Translations under genes and position numbers: made by a program
DNA from: Nelumbo lutea
Taxonomy: Eukaryota; Streptophyta; Magnoliopsida; Proteales; Nelumbonaceae
Reading direction: 5' to 3'
Assembly (NCBI GenBank): GCA_022828595.1
Contig: JAKGHH010000004.1
Span: 53,656,422 to 53,720,421, forward strand
DNA length: 64,000 nt
Shown: piece after piece, positions 44,301-58,082 of the stretch
How the letters are laid out: each line of letters begins with the position of its first letter
How positions within the stretch are numbered: the first letter of the stretch is position 1
Notes under the pieces: model-generated
The model's database searches: none
The model's input: the letters and a program-made list of their open reading frames with translations, nothing else
Told to the model about the DNA's origin: nothing

Positions 44301-45116
44301 AGTATACTGGTGTCAAAGTTTAGGAGGCATCTCAATGATTGGGAATTCTCTGATCTGTTAGAGCTGCTACAAGCGATTCAGGACTATCAACTGAACCCAA
44401 ATCAGCAAGATTCCAGAATTTGGAAGTGGACTAAGGATGAGATTTTCTCAGTGAAGTCATTTTATTCAAATCTGAGTGCTGGTTCGGCTCAGGCTTTTCC
44501 TTGGAAAGAGATTTGTCTTCCTCACATTCCTACTAAAGTTTCCTTCTTGGTCTGGACTGCAGTGCATGGTAAATGTCTCTCCAAGGAGCCGTTAATCAGG
44601 AGGGGTCTGGTGCTGCCCTCGACAAGTTGTGTGATGTGCAATGGAGAAGTTGAATCTGTGGATCACCTATTTATTCATTGTGAGGTTGCTCATCTTCTGC
44701 TCTGTCATTTTGGCTCCCTGCTAAATGTGAGGTGGTGCTGCCCCAAGTCTTTAGCTGAACTGCTTTTCTCTTGGAAGTTGACAAGCTTAAGTAACAGGGG
44801 TAAGGTGTTATGGTGTACGATCCCTCATGTAGTAAGTTGGGTCCTGAGGAAAGAAAGAAATAGTAGGATTTTGAAGGTCAAAGGTGCTCCTTAGATGAGT
44901 TGGTGGTTCGGGCATTGGCTACTTTACATTCCTGGCTGTCAGCCAAGGACTCGTTTAAGCATATTCCCCACCATCAATACTTTGATTTGGATTTTTTGTT
45001 TACTTGATTTAGTTGGGGGTCTCTTGTATGTATTTGGGGGAGACCGGTTTTTTGGCTGTACATGGAGTTTTTGTGGACCAAAGGTTGTAACGTGTTACAG
45101 TTATACTCATTAATAC
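41370..45116 (+). pseudogene. LINE-1 ORF2 remnant: endonuclease, RT, zinc-binding RVT domain
   Basis: ATG at 41370 opens an apurinic-type endonuclease (ILSRNVRGLGSGRRR; GGDFNIIGFP; VSDHRPIL) that stops at 42111. RT pieces follow (KAGDRNTKYFH; ISDYRPISLVGAFYNILAK; GLQQGDPLSPLLF; active site QYADDTLFF near 43422; LPFRFLGLPVGAK), then a zf-RVT region (PTKVSFLVWTAVHGK; CVMCNGEVESVDHLFIHC). Stops or shifts near 42111, 42693, 42830, 43571, 44159 and 44892. Its 3' end is interrupted at 45116 by Copia-1 and resumes at 60121. Confidence 0.9.
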
Positions 45117-45311
45117 TGTTAGCGTAGGGGTATTTTTGTCTTTATACATTGATTAATGTTGCTGATCTATAATGTTGTGATGGAACAAGTGCTCTTAACT
45201 TAAGAAATGGCACATAGGTCTTTTCAGTTATGTTTTAATAATAATATAAATACTTATTGGCCGACTAGGACAAGTCAAGTTGACTCTTTCAGTTTGAACC
45301 AGAATTCTCTC

Positions 45312-45363
<52 letters not shown>

Positions 45364-45433
45364 ATCACCTTTTCTTCTTCTACATAACTGAACTTAGTCA
45401 GGCCAAACTCTAAGGCAGACCTGAATTCTATCA
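45117..45433 (+). repeat. 5' LTR of Copia-1
   Basis: 317 bases with a (CT)n microsatellite at about 45318-45362. Highly similar to 59808-60120, differing by scattered substitutions and CT length. Confidence 0.95.
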
Positions 45434-46118
45434 TGGTATCAGAGCTTCTTGAAGCTGCCTAGATTTCTGCTTGCCTAGGGTTCATTCTCTGCATACCCTA
45501 TCTAGGGTTTTCCTTTTTTTTTTGTGTGTTCGATTGGAGATAAGGGAAATGGCTGAAAAGGAGTGATCGCCCCCTTCCCTTGGAGGTCTCTATGCCTCCA
45601 GTCAGGTCGTATGTGGTCGGTTGCTGTGATTTCTGAGATCCCTCTCTCCTAGTAGAGGAAGAATAGAGGGCCGAACTGTGTGGGCAGTGGCTGTTGTGTG
45701 TGGACTGCTTTCCTGCTCGTATGGGTGTTACTTTAGCGATAAGGTAAGAGATTTCAGTGCATGATATCTGTTATGGATTAAATAGGAGGTGTGTTTCAGA
45801 CCATATGTTAGGGTTTCGGCCAATAAGTGCTAGGGTTTATGCTAGTTTCTTTGTGCATTTTGAAGGAAGAGATATGATCATATAGTGGTGAGATTTTAGG
45901 TAGTTGTAGGAGTAGAGTTTGTGGTGTGAACACACACTTCAGCAACAACAATTAGTGCTGCAATCAGTGTGAAGGGTGTGACCTAGTGGTGTGTAGTGTG
46001 CAGATCTCAGTGATAATAGAATTCATCAAGTGTGCAGAATCGGTGATAACATAATGGGAGACTAATGATTATGAACCTAGTGTGATGGTGCCTATAGACT
46101 GACTACCTGAATGTTCAG

Positions 46119-46960
46119 ATGACCTCCATTAAATTAAATGGAGAGAATTATGTGCCTTGGGCTAAATCCGTTGAAGTCATTCTGAAGGCAAAGAAGAAGG
46201 TAAAACACATCAGAGAGGAGAAACCCTCATCTGACTCTGACGAGTATGAAGACTGGGAGCAAGAGGATGCTCAAATCATCACATGGTTGTGGAACAGTAT
46301 GGAACCCAGGATTAGAGTGAATTTCATGTTCCTTGATACTGCCAAAGATGTGTGGGACCATGCGAAGAAATTGTATTCGGGGCAAGATAATACAACCAGA
46401 GTTATCAGTTTTATCAAGAGTACTTTAACCTGCAACAGGGCAATCAGAGTCTTGAGGAGTACTATGCCAACATGATGAACATACGTAATGAGTTGAATGT
46501 CTATCATCCTCACTTCTGATGTCAAGATTCAACAACAACAGAGAGAGCAACTTGATGTGACTAGATTTTTTGTGGGACTAAAGTCTGAATATGAACCAGT
46601 ACGGGCTCAGGTATTAGGGGGATCAGCTCTTCCGTCCCTAGAAGAGGTATTTGCTTAACTCCAGAGGATTTCTATCGGATCTACTGAGAACTCTAATATC
46701 TCAGATAGATCTGCCTTTGCTGCATCGAGAGGCCATGGTGTTAGAGGTGGAGATCGGGGAGCTCAGTCTGGCCATGGTGGTGGTAGTGGTTCTGCATATG
46801 GCTGAAGTGGCAATGGTGGATCTACTCATAATCATGGTGGTGGTCGTACTAGGAGCAGAGATTCAGGGGGTGCCCGTGGTAGAGGATGTAGCTTAGGCTC
46901 GAGGAAGTGCACTCATTGTGGTATGGATGGACATACTATCAACTATTGTTATGATCTACA
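46119..46960 (+). pseudogene. Copia-1 gag
   Basis: ATG 46119 (MTSIKLNGENYVPWAKSVEV), an acidic patch, then FLDTAKDVWDHAKKLYSG typical of the UBN2/copia gag family. A frameshift near 46450 continues it; a Gly-rich region and a CCHC knuckle CTHCGMDGHTINYC lie at about 46909-46950. Stops interrupt it. Leader 45446-46118 has no conserved frame. Confidence 0.8.
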
Positions 46961-47188
46961 TGGTCCTCCCTCAACCTAGGCCAATTATGCTGCGACCGGT
47001 GACTCAAGTTCCAGCTTTAGACAAGAGAATCATTTATCTGACCAAATGCCTCCTACATCCATAGATGGTCCCATGAAGGAGATGGCGAGTGTTCTCCGGG
47101 ATGAATATGAGAGGTTTATCCAATCACAATAGAACACGACGACTTTTGCTCACTCAGGTATGGCTTGTCTGGCATCTACACCCAATCC

Positions 47189-49787
47189 CTGGATCATCGA
47201 CTCTGGAGCCTCCGGTCACAGGATTGGAACTCCAGGTGTGTTTTCCTCCTTATCTCATCTACATCAAAATCTGTCACCCTTGCTAATAGTTCCACATCCT
47301 CAATTTGTGGTATTGGTAATGTTGACCTAGATCCTGTATCCCCTTCATCAGTTCTGTATGTTCCTAAATTGCCTTTTAACCTTATGTCTGTTATTAAGCT
47401 GACTAAATCACTTAATTGCTTCATTACCTTTTATCCTTCTATGTGTGTTTTTCAGGATCTCAAGGCGGGGATGAAGATTGGTGGAGGGCATGAAGCAGGT
47501 TGACTGTATTATCTTGACGGTGGTGGTGGTAGAATTTCAACAGCTCTCTAGTGGTCTCTTTCTCCTCTCTAGTGGCATTGCCGATTTGGTCATCCGTCAC
47601 TAAAAGTCTTGAAGTCCTTGGTTCCGTCTTTGAGTCAGCTTTCTGTTTTGGATTGTGAGTCGTGTCAGTTTGGAAAACACCATCGTGTTCCCTTTAGTTC
47701 TAGGGTTGATTACCGTGTGTCAAATCCTTTTTCTTTAGTTCATTTAGATGTTTGGGGTCTTTATAGAGTGATGTCATATAATGGATACATATATTTTGTC
47801 ATTTTTGTGGATGATTTTTCAAGGATGACGTGACTCTATTTAACGAAAGAAAGAAGTGAATTGTTTACCAATTTTCAAAAATTTTATATTGAGATTCGTA
47901 ACCAATTTGGTATCCACATCAAAGTTTTTCGTTCTGATAATGACCGCGAATATTTATCCTCATCATTTCAAGATACTTGGACCAACACGACATTATACAT
48001 CAGACCTCGTGTATCTACACCCCACAACAAAACGGGGTGGTTGAGAGAAAGAATCACCATCTCCTTGAAACAGCAAGATCCATAATGCATCGCATGCATG
48101 TTCCCAAACTTTTTTGGAGTGATGCAGTGCTTACCTATTGTTTTCTGATTAATCGGATGCCCACGTCCATCCTTGATGGTCATTCTTCGTTTCAGGTCTT
48201 GTTTCCCACTGACTCCGTTCCCTCTTATGCCGAGAGTTTTTGGGTGTGTCTGCTTTGTCCATAATTTTGGTCCCAAGAACGACAAATTTGATGCCCGTTC
48301 TCTCAAGTGCATCTTCCTTGGCTATTCTCGGACCCAAAAAGGGTATATGTGTTACCATCCTGGTTCTCGACGGTCTTTTGTGTGTGCTGATGTCAGTATC
48401 TTTAAGTCTACTCCGTTCTTTTTAGGGTCTGGTGATGCTTCTTCCTCATCACCTCCTCTTTCACTTCCCGTTGTCGATCATCCTCCCTTTGTTCCAGTTG
48501 TGACCAAATCCTTGCCTCCGGTGCCACCACTTGTTGAGCGCCCACCTATCCGTCATGTGTATACACATCGCTCACGTGCACCAGGTACTACTCCTCCGGC
48601 TACATCTCCGTCGACGGATTCGGCACCAGACCCGCACTTAGCGTATGAGATTGATCTACCCATTGCTTTGCGAAAAGGTAAACGTACTTGCACCTTTCAT
48701 CCCATTTCTAATTATGTTTCTCTTACTCACATTTCCACTTCTCATCGCCAGTTTGTTACATTGTTATCTTCAGTTATTGTTCCTAAAGATGTCCAGGAAG
48801 CCCTTACCTCTCCAAGGTGGTGTCGTACCATGGAAGAAGAACTCTCAGCCCTTCATCATAATCATACTTGGGACCTCATTGCTCTTTCTCCTGGGAAGCA
48901 AGCTATTGGTTGTAAATGGGTTTATACGGTTAAGTATCTGCCTGATGGTAGTGTTGAACGCCTGAAAGCGCGATTAGTTGTAAAATGGTACTCTCAAATC
49001 TATGGTATTGACTACACAAAGACCTTCTCACCGGTTGCTAAGATAGGGTCAATTCGTGTTGTGATCTCTTGCAACCATGTATGAGTGGCCACTATATCAG
49101 CTTGATATCAAGAATGTCTTTTTGCATGGGGACTTACTCGATGAGGTCTACATGGAGAAACTTCTAGGGTTTGTTGCTTAGGGGGAGGATGGTAAGGTGT
49201 ACAGACTAAGGAAGGCTATATATGTGCTTAAACAACTTCATCGAGCATGGTTTGGTAGGTTCAATGAGGTGGTAAAGAAGTTTGGTATGATACAGTGTAA
49301 AGTTGATCATTCTGTATTTAGTCATGACTCTCCGGGAGTAAAAATACTGTTAGTGGTGTATGTAGATGATATTGTTATTACTGGGAATGATAACATTGAT
49401 ATTGACAAGCTGAAGACTTACCTACAGGATCATTTTCACACAAAGGATCTGAGTAAACTGAAATACTTCTTGGGGATAGAGGTAGCGAGATCCAAGTATG
49501 GGATTAACCTATGCCAGAGGAAATATGTGCTTTATTTGCTGAAAGAAACAAGCCTGTTGGGTGCCAAACCAGCACAAAGACCCATGGACACAAATACCAA
49601 GTTAAGCACTGAACCACCTAACCATTACCAGACCAGACATCTCATTTGCAATTAGTGTGGTAAACTAGTTTAGGCAAAAACCTCTGATTCCTCATTGGAA
49701 TGTAGTTCTGAGAATTGTGAAGTATCTAAAAGGGGCTTCGGGTCGGGGTCTGATATACAAGAGGGGGAAAACTTAAAATAGAAGGGT
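47189..49787 (+). pseudogene. Copia-1 pol: protease, integrase, RT (5' portion of RNase H)
   Basis: Protease WIIDSGAS (about 47190) has an intact D-S-G. GAG-pre-integrase with CESCQFGKHHR (about 47655), integrase core (LVHLDVWGLYRV; FRSDNDREY; YTPQQNGVVERKN after a frameshift at about 47980), a proline-rich linker, then RT ([34 protein letters not shown]; active site VVYVDDIVITG near 49350; LKYFLGIEVARSK). About ten stops or shifts. It ends at the Copia-2 insertion, inside the RNase H region. Confidence 0.88.
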
Positions 49788-49792
49788 ATTCT

Positions 49793-51747
49793 TGTTAGCC
49801 AGTTTTGTATGCCCTTAGTTTCAATCAAGATGATGTACTTTATGAGTTTATTGTAAATGTATAAAAGTGCATATTTGATTCATATTCCCTTGGTATGTTT
49901 CTGTGTAATACCCTTAAATTGGACACTTAATGAGATTCGTGTTAGTTTAGAATGTTCACAGCCAGTGAGTCGGTCTGGGGAGACCTATCCTGACAAGGCT
50001 GACACTGTGGTGCCACCAAGTCGGTTGGGGTGGCCTGTTTCAGCTACCAGGGTGAGACCTTAGGCACATACAGTGTATGATTAATTGAATCTATGAAGTA
50101 GATCAGATTTCTCGTATTGCCCTGGACCTTGGAGATTGATGTGCAAAATTAGAAAGTTACACCCGACCCCTAGACTCGATTATGATACTACACTAGGTGT
50201 TGGATTGTGTTGTCTTTGATAAACCAATCAGTGAGATACTTAGCGGGGGTCAAAACCTGGGTATGTTGTAGGTGTTGGATTGTGTTGTCTTTGATAAACC
50301 AATCAGTGAGATATTTAGCGGGGGTCAAAACCTGGGTATGTTGGGACAGTCTGAGAATTCATCTGAGTGGGTGATCATAGTGACAGGATTAACCCCTTTG
50401 TCGGACAAAGGTAATGATCGGGGATGCACTCTCTCTGATGGAAACCAAGATTGTCGGCAGCCGATTTCAATTGTTGAGATTTTGTTTTGCAATATATATA
50501 TATATATATATAATTAGAGAGTGCAACACTGTTACTTGCAGTCGAGGAAGATGTCTTTTCTTGTCGGGCAGTGTATGATCATTATGGATTGAGAGGTTAA
50601 GTGCAAGACCATTGAGGATAATGCCTGATGGACTAATCTTGCATTTGCCCATAATCCCTGGGTGTTACAAGGTGGCTTGGACTAAGGACCACTTATGGTA
50701 AGTGTTGGGCCCATAGAGACCATGAGATGGTTTTCAGGGGGTGTATTGTCCATAACAGTGTATTCGGCCAGGCCTTGTAACAAATGCTGGGTTGAACCCA
50801 TGTGGTTGATGTGTAGATCAATGTTTGGGTCCCATGCCATACAAGGAAGTCCAACTGGGCAGCAGTTTGGAAGGCTAAGTGAATACATAACCTTAAATGG
50901 GCCTTAAGCCCATTTCGAATTAGGGTGATTTGATTAGTCACTTAAAGGGGCAAATTCTGAGATAGATCAACTAATAGGATTGAGCCCAGACCCTATCCAC
51001 TTAGAGAGTCCAAGATCTAAATAAGATTTAGATCTGGAAGCCTCCTAATTAGATTAGGAGATGGCTGATCTGATCTGCAGATAAGATAAGGTTTATCCCT
51101 TATCACTTAAAGGGACTTCTAATCCAAATATGATTTGGATCACCAATTCCTAATGGGATTAGGAGTTGATCCCTTTAAGGTTATAAAAGGAGGGGGTGGC
51201 ATCCTTTAGACAATGCAATACACAACTCCTGTCTTCAGAGCTGAAATTACAAGAAGAGAGAATTTCTGCTCCCTGCGAATACTTTCTTGCCACCTCCTTC
51301 CTGCAGCCGCTGCCTACAATAGTTCGATCTCCTACTCTAGGAGTAATCAAGATTTGATATTGATAACAATCTTTTGGAGAAAAGATTGATTGGAGCTATA
51401 TTCACAAGCCATCCTGTTGATTCTTGCGAATGGTCAAATTCTTTTGAAAGAACACTACTGATTCTGTTCCATCCTACACTGCGCTATTTTCAGTGGGAGC
51501 AGATTTTGGATCCTTCCTTGTGCGTGAACACTTCCATTGGGAGATACTGTTTCTTCGTATAAGGTATAATCCCTCATACTCCTTTTGGTTCAGATCTGAT
51601 TCAGTTTATGGTTCAAGAATGATCATTGAAAATATGATTTTCTAAATAGGGAATGTAATTCCCAGTTGAAGGGAGAGAAATTTTTGAAATTCGCCCCCTT
51701 ATTCCGTAATCTTTGGGCGTCCATGTGATGGATAACCTATCCCTTCA
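49793..51747 (+). repeat. 5' LTR of Copia-2
   Basis: 1955 bases, TGTTAGCCAG to CCCTTCA. TATA box TTATAAAAGG at 51181-51190. It carries a private 75-base tandem duplication (50194-50343) and a short (TA)n at about 50493-50512. Confidence 0.93.
50194..50343 (+). repeat. 75-base tandem duplication private to the Copia-2 5' LTR
   Basis: The segment beginning AGGTGTTGGATTGTGTTGTC occurs twice in a row (50194 and 50269) with one difference. The 3' LTR and the three solo LTRs have it once, so it arose after insertion. Confidence 0.9.
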
Positions 51748-53526
51748 GTGGTATTAGAGCCATGGTTCAAATCTTAAACTTGTGCAAATGGGCAGAAGGT
51801 GTTCTATCCAATTTGCGCAGATAAGTGTTTTGGGGAATTTGCTCCCAACAAATTATGGGCGAATAATCTGAAATTAAATTTTATATAAATCTGATTATTG
51901 TTTAGAATAATTCTTTATGATTTTCTTGATTTATGGGCTGTTCGTACAAGAGGATATCAAATTTTTGGTTTGCGTAGGGAACCTGCAAGATTTGTAGTTT
52001 CTTGATTTACTCATTACATTTGGTCTGTAAATAATTTTTTTTTTAATTTTTGGACTCAATGTGTTAGGTATTCGATCTGATGTAATTATAATAGAAATTA
52101 GGTTTTTCTATTTATTTTTATTTATTTTTGGATCGAAGATGGCGGCGCAAGGAAGGAGATTTTGTAGATGGGACATTCGCTACCTGCGATTTGCAGTTTG
52201 TAAAATTACATTCTGTGATCTAACCTCTGTTTTGTAGGATGGATTGTACGAACAACCCTAGATTGACTGATTCTTATTTTGTTTATTCAGTTCTTTAATT
52301 TCAGATTATTTTCTTGAATTAACGATTTAATTAAAGATCAAACCCTAGACCCATTCGGACCAAGATTTGTTCAAATTGTTTGGACCAAATCTAGGGTTCG
52401 ATCAAGGTTGAATATCAGCCATAATTTTTGGTTTAATGGGCCTAAGGATTGATAATTAATTGGATATTTAATTCGGCCCAACCTGTAAGGCCCAATTTTA
52501 AATTATTAAAACTACCAAAAACCCACTTCATAAAATAAAGCTATATAGGCCGAACTGAGTAACCCTAATTCAGCCCATATACCTAGATGATATTAATTGT
52601 TAATATTATGGATTAAAATGAGTTTCAAATGGGTTTTTACAGATAATTAATTGATTGGATCAATTCCTCCCTACATGTGATGTATGGATGTGTGATGTGC
52701 TACGTTCATGGGCCCTAAGTGCTTGGCCCATGCTCAATCGACAGTGGCTCTTGCGCACATCATGGCTGAATGCACATCATTGCCATGGTGTCCCTTTTTG
52801 GTTATTTGATGACCTCTTTCAGTGGTGGGCCCCACACCTCATCAAGAGGTTATGTGCGGAACCCTAATCGAATTAGGCCCATCGAAATCTGACTTTATGA
52901 AAGTCAATGGGAGCCACTTTGGTTTGACCTAAGTCAAATTAGGGCGTAATAACTGTTCCCTCTAGCTAATATGAGTGCATGTGATAGGGAGATTCATATG
53001 AACTCTCTAAAGGCCTTCCATCATTAGCATGAGGATGGGTCCTTTAGTAACGAGGAAATGCACCAGAAAATGGGCTATCCATTTGCTGTTGGGCTTGTCT
53101 AAGTGTTTCATAAGATGATAGGGGCGTCATAGTCCGACGTGGGAGGGGCTTCACCAGAAAATGGGAATTCTCTCACGGTACCTTGGTGTTCACGAACATG
53201 ATGGGTAAGCACTCACTGGACAGAAATGTTTACCTGAAAACGGTTCTGAACCTTGTCTGATAGAGGCCAAAGGGAAAACTCATATGATGAGTGGATATGA
53301 TCATTCATAGGAAGGTGGTGGGGTTATGCAGCTGAAACAGTTGGATCCATGCACTCTATGTGATTTTCCACATTTCCAAAGACAACTCGTAGTCTCCGTC
53401 ACTGAGAAAAGAGGGAAATCTCAGAGATGAATAAATGGAAATGGAACGTAGATTAAAATTCGTATCTATGTAATGAACATAAATCAAATTAGGTTGTGGA
53501 CTGATGGTTGCTCTTTTATCAGAAAA
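51748..53526 (+). other. Long leader of Copia-2
   Basis: About 1.78 kb between PBS and gag with no conserved frame. It includes stretches such as 'aagatggcggcgcaaggaagg' and many short ATG-started frames; the usual packaging signal would lie here. Nothing else recognised. Confidence 0.6.
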
Positions 53527-54310
53527 TGACAAACGGATCATTTGCAAAGCTTCTTGACGACAACAAGCTTAAGGGCCCAAACTATGTTGACTGGTACAGG
53601 AACCTTATGTTGGTCATAACCATTGAAAAGTTGGATAAGGTAGCCAAGAATCCTGCCCCGGATTGTTTGGGAGATAGGGCTTCTGAGGCTCGTAGAAGAG
53701 AATACCAAGAATGGGAGGAGAAAAACTCCCTTGCCCGTTGCTATATCATTGCCTCCTTGGACAATTCAATTCAGAGGCAGTTCGATCAGATCGAACTTGC
53801 TAAGGACGTATTGGATAGTCTTAAGACAATGTACGAAGAGTAGAATCGTTCTACTCGGTAGAAGGTCTTGAAACAGTTCATGACTGCGCAAATGTCCAAG
53901 AGCCAACAAGTTCACGACCATTGTCTCCGGATGATGGGTTATATCAACGAACTGAAGGCTCTTGGATCCGGGCTGGATCTGGTAACACAGATCGATGCTA
54001 TTCTCAACTCTCTGCCTCTATCCTTTATTCCATTCATCATGAACTACAACATGAACAAGCTGAATGTCAGCTTGTAGGAACGCAACAATATGTTGCAGAG
54101 GGCCGAAGAATTGATTAAAAAGGATGAGTCCATTGCCATGTTTGTTGAAATTGGCAAATCGGGCAAGAAAAGGAAGGCAAAGAGAAAGCCCTAGAAGAAG
54201 GTTGCCAAACCTAAAAAGCAGAAGACAAGGCATCGGATACCTGTCACTTCTGCAAGAAGATCGACCACTGAAAAAGGAACTGTCCTGCCTACCTGGAATC
54301 CAAGAAAGGT
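53527..54310 (+). pseudogene. Copia-2 gag
   Basis: ATG 53527 (MTNGSFAKLLDDNKLKG), then WYRNLMLVITIEKL and LARCYIIASLDNSIQRQF, the UBN2-type gag. A stop at 53841 follows MYEE. A knuckle-like stretch DTCHFCKKIDH is followed by a stop in place of the next residue. Downstream frames shift. Confidence 0.85.
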
Positions 54311-54349
54311 AATTTCGAAACTTGTGTTATAGAAACCAATTTATTGGTA

Positions 54350-57300
54350 GCTTCTGCGTCCTGGTGTATTGGCTCCGGGCTTCAAACTCATGCGTGTAAC
54401 TCACTGCAGGGGTTCAAGGTAAGCAGAAGGTTGAGTGAAGGAGAAGTCACACTCTACTTGGGGATTATTGCAACTATTGTAGCCGCGACCATAGGAACCG
54501 TGGAATTATTTTTTAGATAAGGAACTATTGTATTGAGAGATTGTCTTTATGTACAAAATTTAAGGAGAAATTTGATTTCTGTCTCAAACCTGTTTGCAGA
54601 TGGTTATTCTGTCTTCTTTAGTAATACGATTACTATTAAAAGAACGGATTCATCGCATACGGGGAACTGGAGAATGGTCTCTATGTTTTACATCATTCTC
54701 TAGAAACTAACATAACCGAAACTACGTCGGTTGAAATCCCCAAGAAGAGAGCCCGTGATACAGTTAATCCCACGTGTCTGTGGCATTACCGACTTGGTCA
54801 CATCGGTGTTGACCGAATCAAAAGGTAGGTAAATGATGGTCCTTTGGATTTTCTAACTGTAGAAGATATTCCCACATGTGAGCATTGTCTACAAGGCAAG
54901 ATGAAGAAACGACCATTTAACGGTAAGCCTGAAAGATGTACATGCACACTTGGCCTAATACATACTGATGTATGTGGTCCCCTGAGTGTTAGGACACAGA
55001 ATCAACACATGTATTTCATCACCTTTACAGATGATTTTTCATGATATGGTTACGTGTACCTAATGAGACACAAGTCTGAATCCTTTGAAAAGTTCAAAGA
55101 GCTTAGACAATAGGTCGATAAATAGTTAGGGAGAGAAATTAAAGCCCTTCGATCAAATCGAGGTGACGAGTATCTCTCTGACGAATTCATGGACTACTTA
55201 AAGGACAATGGGATAGTGTCACAACTAGCTCCTCCTGCTATACCACAACTTAACGGTGTTTCAGAGAGGAGGAATAGGACCTTATTGGATATGGTCCGGT
55301 CGCTTCTCATACACTTAGAGTTACTCACATCCTTATGGGGTTACACATTAGAGACTGCGATTTACGTGCTGAATTGGGTTCCAACCAAATCGGTTCCGAA
55401 TACTCCATATGAACTTTGGATCGGAAAGAAACCAAGTGTCAGACACTTGAAGATTTGGGGTTGTCCAGCACGTTAAAAGAACGAGTGCGGACAAATTGGA
55501 ATCCAAGACCAGCCGTTGCCTATTTGTAGGCTACCCAAAAGGCTCTGTAGGTTACTTATTCTATGACCCAAGTGAGCAGAAAGTGTTCTGCAGTCGAAAT
55601 GCACAATTCTTGGAAACCGATTACATCCTGGACACCCATCGTCAGAAAGTTGTTCTTGATGAGGAGAGCTCAGGAGCAGTGGGAGATGTCCCACAAGTTC
55701 CAGGTAATGACCAACCTAGAAGATCCACTCGGGTATCCAGGCCACCAGTCCGTTATGGTTATGACCAGGATAGTTACCTGGTGGAAACCTTGACTAGTGG
55801 GGAGGATCCCGTGACTTACGCGGAAGCTATGTTGGACATAGATTCCCAGAAGTGGGTAGAGGTAATGAGAGCAGAGATGGACTCAATGGGGACCAATGGG
55901 GTCTGAACTCTAATAGATCCACCATCCGGGGTAAAAGCAATCGGTTGCAAATGGATTTACAAGAGGAAGAAGGGCCCCGATGGTAGGGTTGAGACCTTCA
56001 AAGCTCGTCTGGTGGCGAAGGGGTACACTTAGAAAGAGGGCATCGATTATGAGAAAACTTTTTCGCCTGTGTCCATGCTTAAATCCATTAGGATCCTGGT
56101 AGCTGTAGCAGCATACCATGATTATGAGATTTGGCAGATGGATGTCAAAACTGTATTCCTGAATGGAGATCTTACTAAAGATATCTATATGCAGCAGCCG
56201 CAAGGCTTTATTGCTGCAGGTCAGGAAAACATGGTATGTAAACTTAATAGATTCATTTATGGACTTAAGCAAGTTTCTTGAAGTTGGAATATCCGTTTTG
56301 ACTCTGTTGTCAAATCATTTGACTTCGAGCAGAATTCGGATGAACCCTGTGTCTACAGGAAGTACAATGGAGATAAAGTTACCTTCTAGAATTTGGAATA
56401 TCTGTATGTAGATGACATTCTACTCATTGGGAATGATGTAGGAATGTTAACTATGGTGAAAGTATGGTTTTCACAGCAATTCTCCATGAAAGATTTTGGA
56501 GAAACCTCCTATATACTAGGTCTTCGACTCTATAGAGATAGATTGAAGCGGATAATAGGATTATCCCAATCTGCTTATATTGACAAAATAGTCAAAAGAT
56601 ATAGTATGGAGAATTCCAAGAAATGAATTTTTTCTTTCAGGCACGGAGTCACTCTCTCCAAGAAGATGTTTCCCAAGATTTCTAAGGAGATTGATGGTAT
56701 GAAAGACGTTCCTTATGCCTCTGTCGTAGGGAGCATCATGTATTCCATGTTGTGCACTCGTCCTGACATCGCTTTGGCAGTGAGTGTAGTGAGCAGATTT
56801 TAGGCCAACCCAGGGCAGGAGCACTGGACTGCTGTGAAAAACATACTTAAGTACATTCGAAGGACAAAAGAGTTTTGTCTAGTGTTCGATGGTTGCTCAC
56901 TACAGATCCAAGGGTATACAAATGCCGATTTCCACTTGAATCCAGATAATAGAAAGTCTACATCTGAATATGTTTTCACGATAGGATCGTGTCCTGTTTG
57001 TTGGAAAAGCAGCAAACAGGGGTCCATTGCAGACTCCACAACTGAGGCCGAGTACATTGTCGCAAGTGAGGCTGCCAATGAAACCCTATGGATGAAAAAG
57101 TTCGTTCACGAGTTGGGAGTAGTTCTGTCCAGCACATTACCCATCCCATTGTTGTGTGACAACAATGGAGCCATTGCTCAGGCTAAGGAGCCACGAACCC
57201 ACTCGAAATCGAAGCACATCGAGAGGAAGTACCACGTACTACAGGAAATTGTTGGTAGAGGGAACGTTCTGATTTAGAAGGTAGCGTCAGCGGAAAGTGT

Positions 57301-57390
57301 AGCAGATCCATTGATGAAGCCACTATTACAGAAATTGTTTGAGAAACACGTAGAAAGCATGGGACTTCGGCTAGTACCTGATTGGACTTA
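54350..57390 (+). pseudogene. Copia-2 pol: protease, integrase, RT, RNase H
   Basis: The protease motif reads CIGSG where D-S-G is expected, so the catalytic Asp is absent. Integrase: LWHYRLGHIGVDRIKR, CEHCLQGKMKKRP, LIHTDVCGPLSV, LRSNRGDEYLSDEF. RT: IGCKWIYKRKKGPDGRVE, FLNGDLTKDIYMQQPQGF, active site EYLYVDDILLIGND near 56396-56430. RNase H: GYTNADFHLNPDNRKST, STTEAEYIVASEAANET, LLCDNNGAIAQAKEP. Single stops lie at intervals (for example 55042, 55474, 55904, 56030, 56279, 56389, 56626, 56803, 57275), otherwise nearly colinear. Confidence 0.9.
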
Positions 57391-57405
57391 AGTGCAAGTG
57401 GGAGT

Positions 57406-58045
57406 TGTTAGACAGTTTTGTATGCCCTTAGCTTCAATCAAGATGATGTACTTTATGAGTTTATTGTAAATGAATAAAAGTGCATATTTGATTCATGTTC
57501 CCTTGGTATGTTTCTGTGTAATACCCTTAAACTGGACATTTAATGAGATTTGTATTATTTTAGAATGTTCACAGCCAGTGGGTCGGTCTGGGGAGACCTA
57601 TCATAACAAAGCTGACACTGTGGTGCCACCAAGTCGGTTGGGGTGGCCTGTCTCATCTATCAGGGTGAAACCCTAGACACATACGGTGTAGGATTAATTG
57701 AATCTATGAACTGCACTAGATTTCCTGTATTGCCCTATACCTTGGAGATTGATGGGCAAAACTGGAAAGTTACACCCGACCCCTAGACTCGATTATTATA
57801 CTATACTAAGTGTCGGATTGGGTTGTCTTTGATAAACCAATCAGTGAGATACTTAGCGGGGGTTAAAACCTGGGTATGTTGGAACAGTCTGAGAATTCAT
57901 CTGAGTGGGTGATTATAGTGACAGGATCAACCCCTTTGTCAGACAAATGTAATGATCGGGGATGCACTCTCTTTGATGAAAACTGAGACTGCTGGCAGCC
58001 GATTTCATTTGTTGAGATTTTGTTTTGCAAAACATATTTATATAA

Positions 58046-58082
<37 letters not shown>

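Noticed and set aside
45228..45434. Arg/Glu-rich or Leu/Ser-rich ORFs near the Copia-1 LTRs (also at 59978-60229)
   Set aside because: They derive from the (CT)n tract of the LTR.
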